Below, piece after piece: positions 5,468 through 5,524 of a stretch of DNA of 5,524 nucleotides. Below the pieces are notes generated by a model that was not told the origin of the DNA, did no database searches, and saw only the letters and a program-made list of their open reading frames with translations. Both the position numbers and the translations under genes were made by a program. How positions within the stretch are numbered: position 1 is the first letter of the stretch; each line of letters begins with the position of its first letter. This stretch comes from Pseudomonadota bacterium (GTDB taxonomy: Bacteria > Desulfobacterota > Desulfobacteria > Desulfobacterales > ETH-SRB1), in the NCBI GenBank assembly GCA_018897415.1, contig JAHIKR010000341.1, positions 1 to 5,524 of the forward strand. Direction: 5' to 3'.

Positions 5468-5524
5468 ATGGGATATATGCCGGGGTTGTTTAGCATCATA
5501 CTAACTGAGTGGGTATGCCTGCCC
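5468..5524 (+). CDS. Possible start of a gene cut by the right edge
   Basis: ATG 5468-5470 follows AGGAG (5454-5458) at a nine-base spacing and opens a frame of 19 codons that reaches the window end without a stop. The first residues are MGYMPGLFSIIL. The good RBS and the promoter at 5296-5324 support a real start, but 19 codons are too few to recognise a family. On the minus strand one frame is also open here for 36 codons from the edge to a stop, without a convincing start or context, so the plus-strand reading is preferred. Confidence 0.35.
   Translation, partial: MGYMPGLFSIILTEWVCLP

Noticed and set aside
5421..5524. Cobalamin or molybdenum cofactor riboswitch
   Set aside because: AAGCCAGG resembles part of a B12 box, but the rest of the conserved core and the stems are missing.

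Overview
The window reads as a gene-dense, AT-rich bacterial chromosome segment, most likely from an anaerobic Desulfobacterota (sulfate-reducer type) organism. The main evidence is a clear AhbC, the radical SAM enzyme of the siroheme-dependent heme pathway typical of sulfate reducers and archaea. A LarE and a bacterial Dph6-type PP-loop protein are compatible with that. The genus cannot be fixed from sequence alone.

Layout, left to right. Positions 1-78 hold what may be the tail of a plus-strand gene entering from the left. Positions 87-169 are a non-coding patch with two copies of a 21-bp palindromic repeat, running into a degenerate heptamer array. Four well-supported genes follow on the minus strand. 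In transcription order from the right they are larE (5149-4319), a Dph6/DUF71-like PP-loop ATPase (4002-3289), a ClpX-like AAA+ unfoldase (3152-1395) and ahbC (1359-181). The AAA+ gene and ahbC are 35 bp apart and probably cotranscribed. A 59-residue plus-strand gene (4070-4249) sits between larE and the Dph6-like gene, convergent with the first and divergent from the second. The right end (5150-5524) has no long gene. It does hold a good sigma70-type promoter on the plus strand, a strong ribosome-binding site in front of a 13-codon ORF, a small GC-rich hairpin, and a second RBS and ATG whose frame runs off the edge. This looks like the leader and first codons of a gene cut by the window.

How the genes may work together. 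AhbC removes two acetate side chains from didecarboxysiroheme to give Fe-coproporphyrin III. The ClpX-like protein just upstream keeps the GYVG pore loop, the IGF ClpP-docking loop, both Walker motifs and the arginine finger. It lacks the ClpX zinc-binding domain and carries about 170 extra C-terminal residues, part of which look like a second, degenerate copy of the AAA+ small (lid) domain. Its close linkage to a heme enzyme recalls mitochondrial ClpX acting on ALA synthase, but that link is only an inference. LarE makes the nickel-pincer nucleotide; this one has the three-cysteine pattern of the iron-sulfur, non-sacrificial type. The most unusual item is the AAA+ paralogue. I see no CRISPR array, tRNA, rRNA or intact mobile element.
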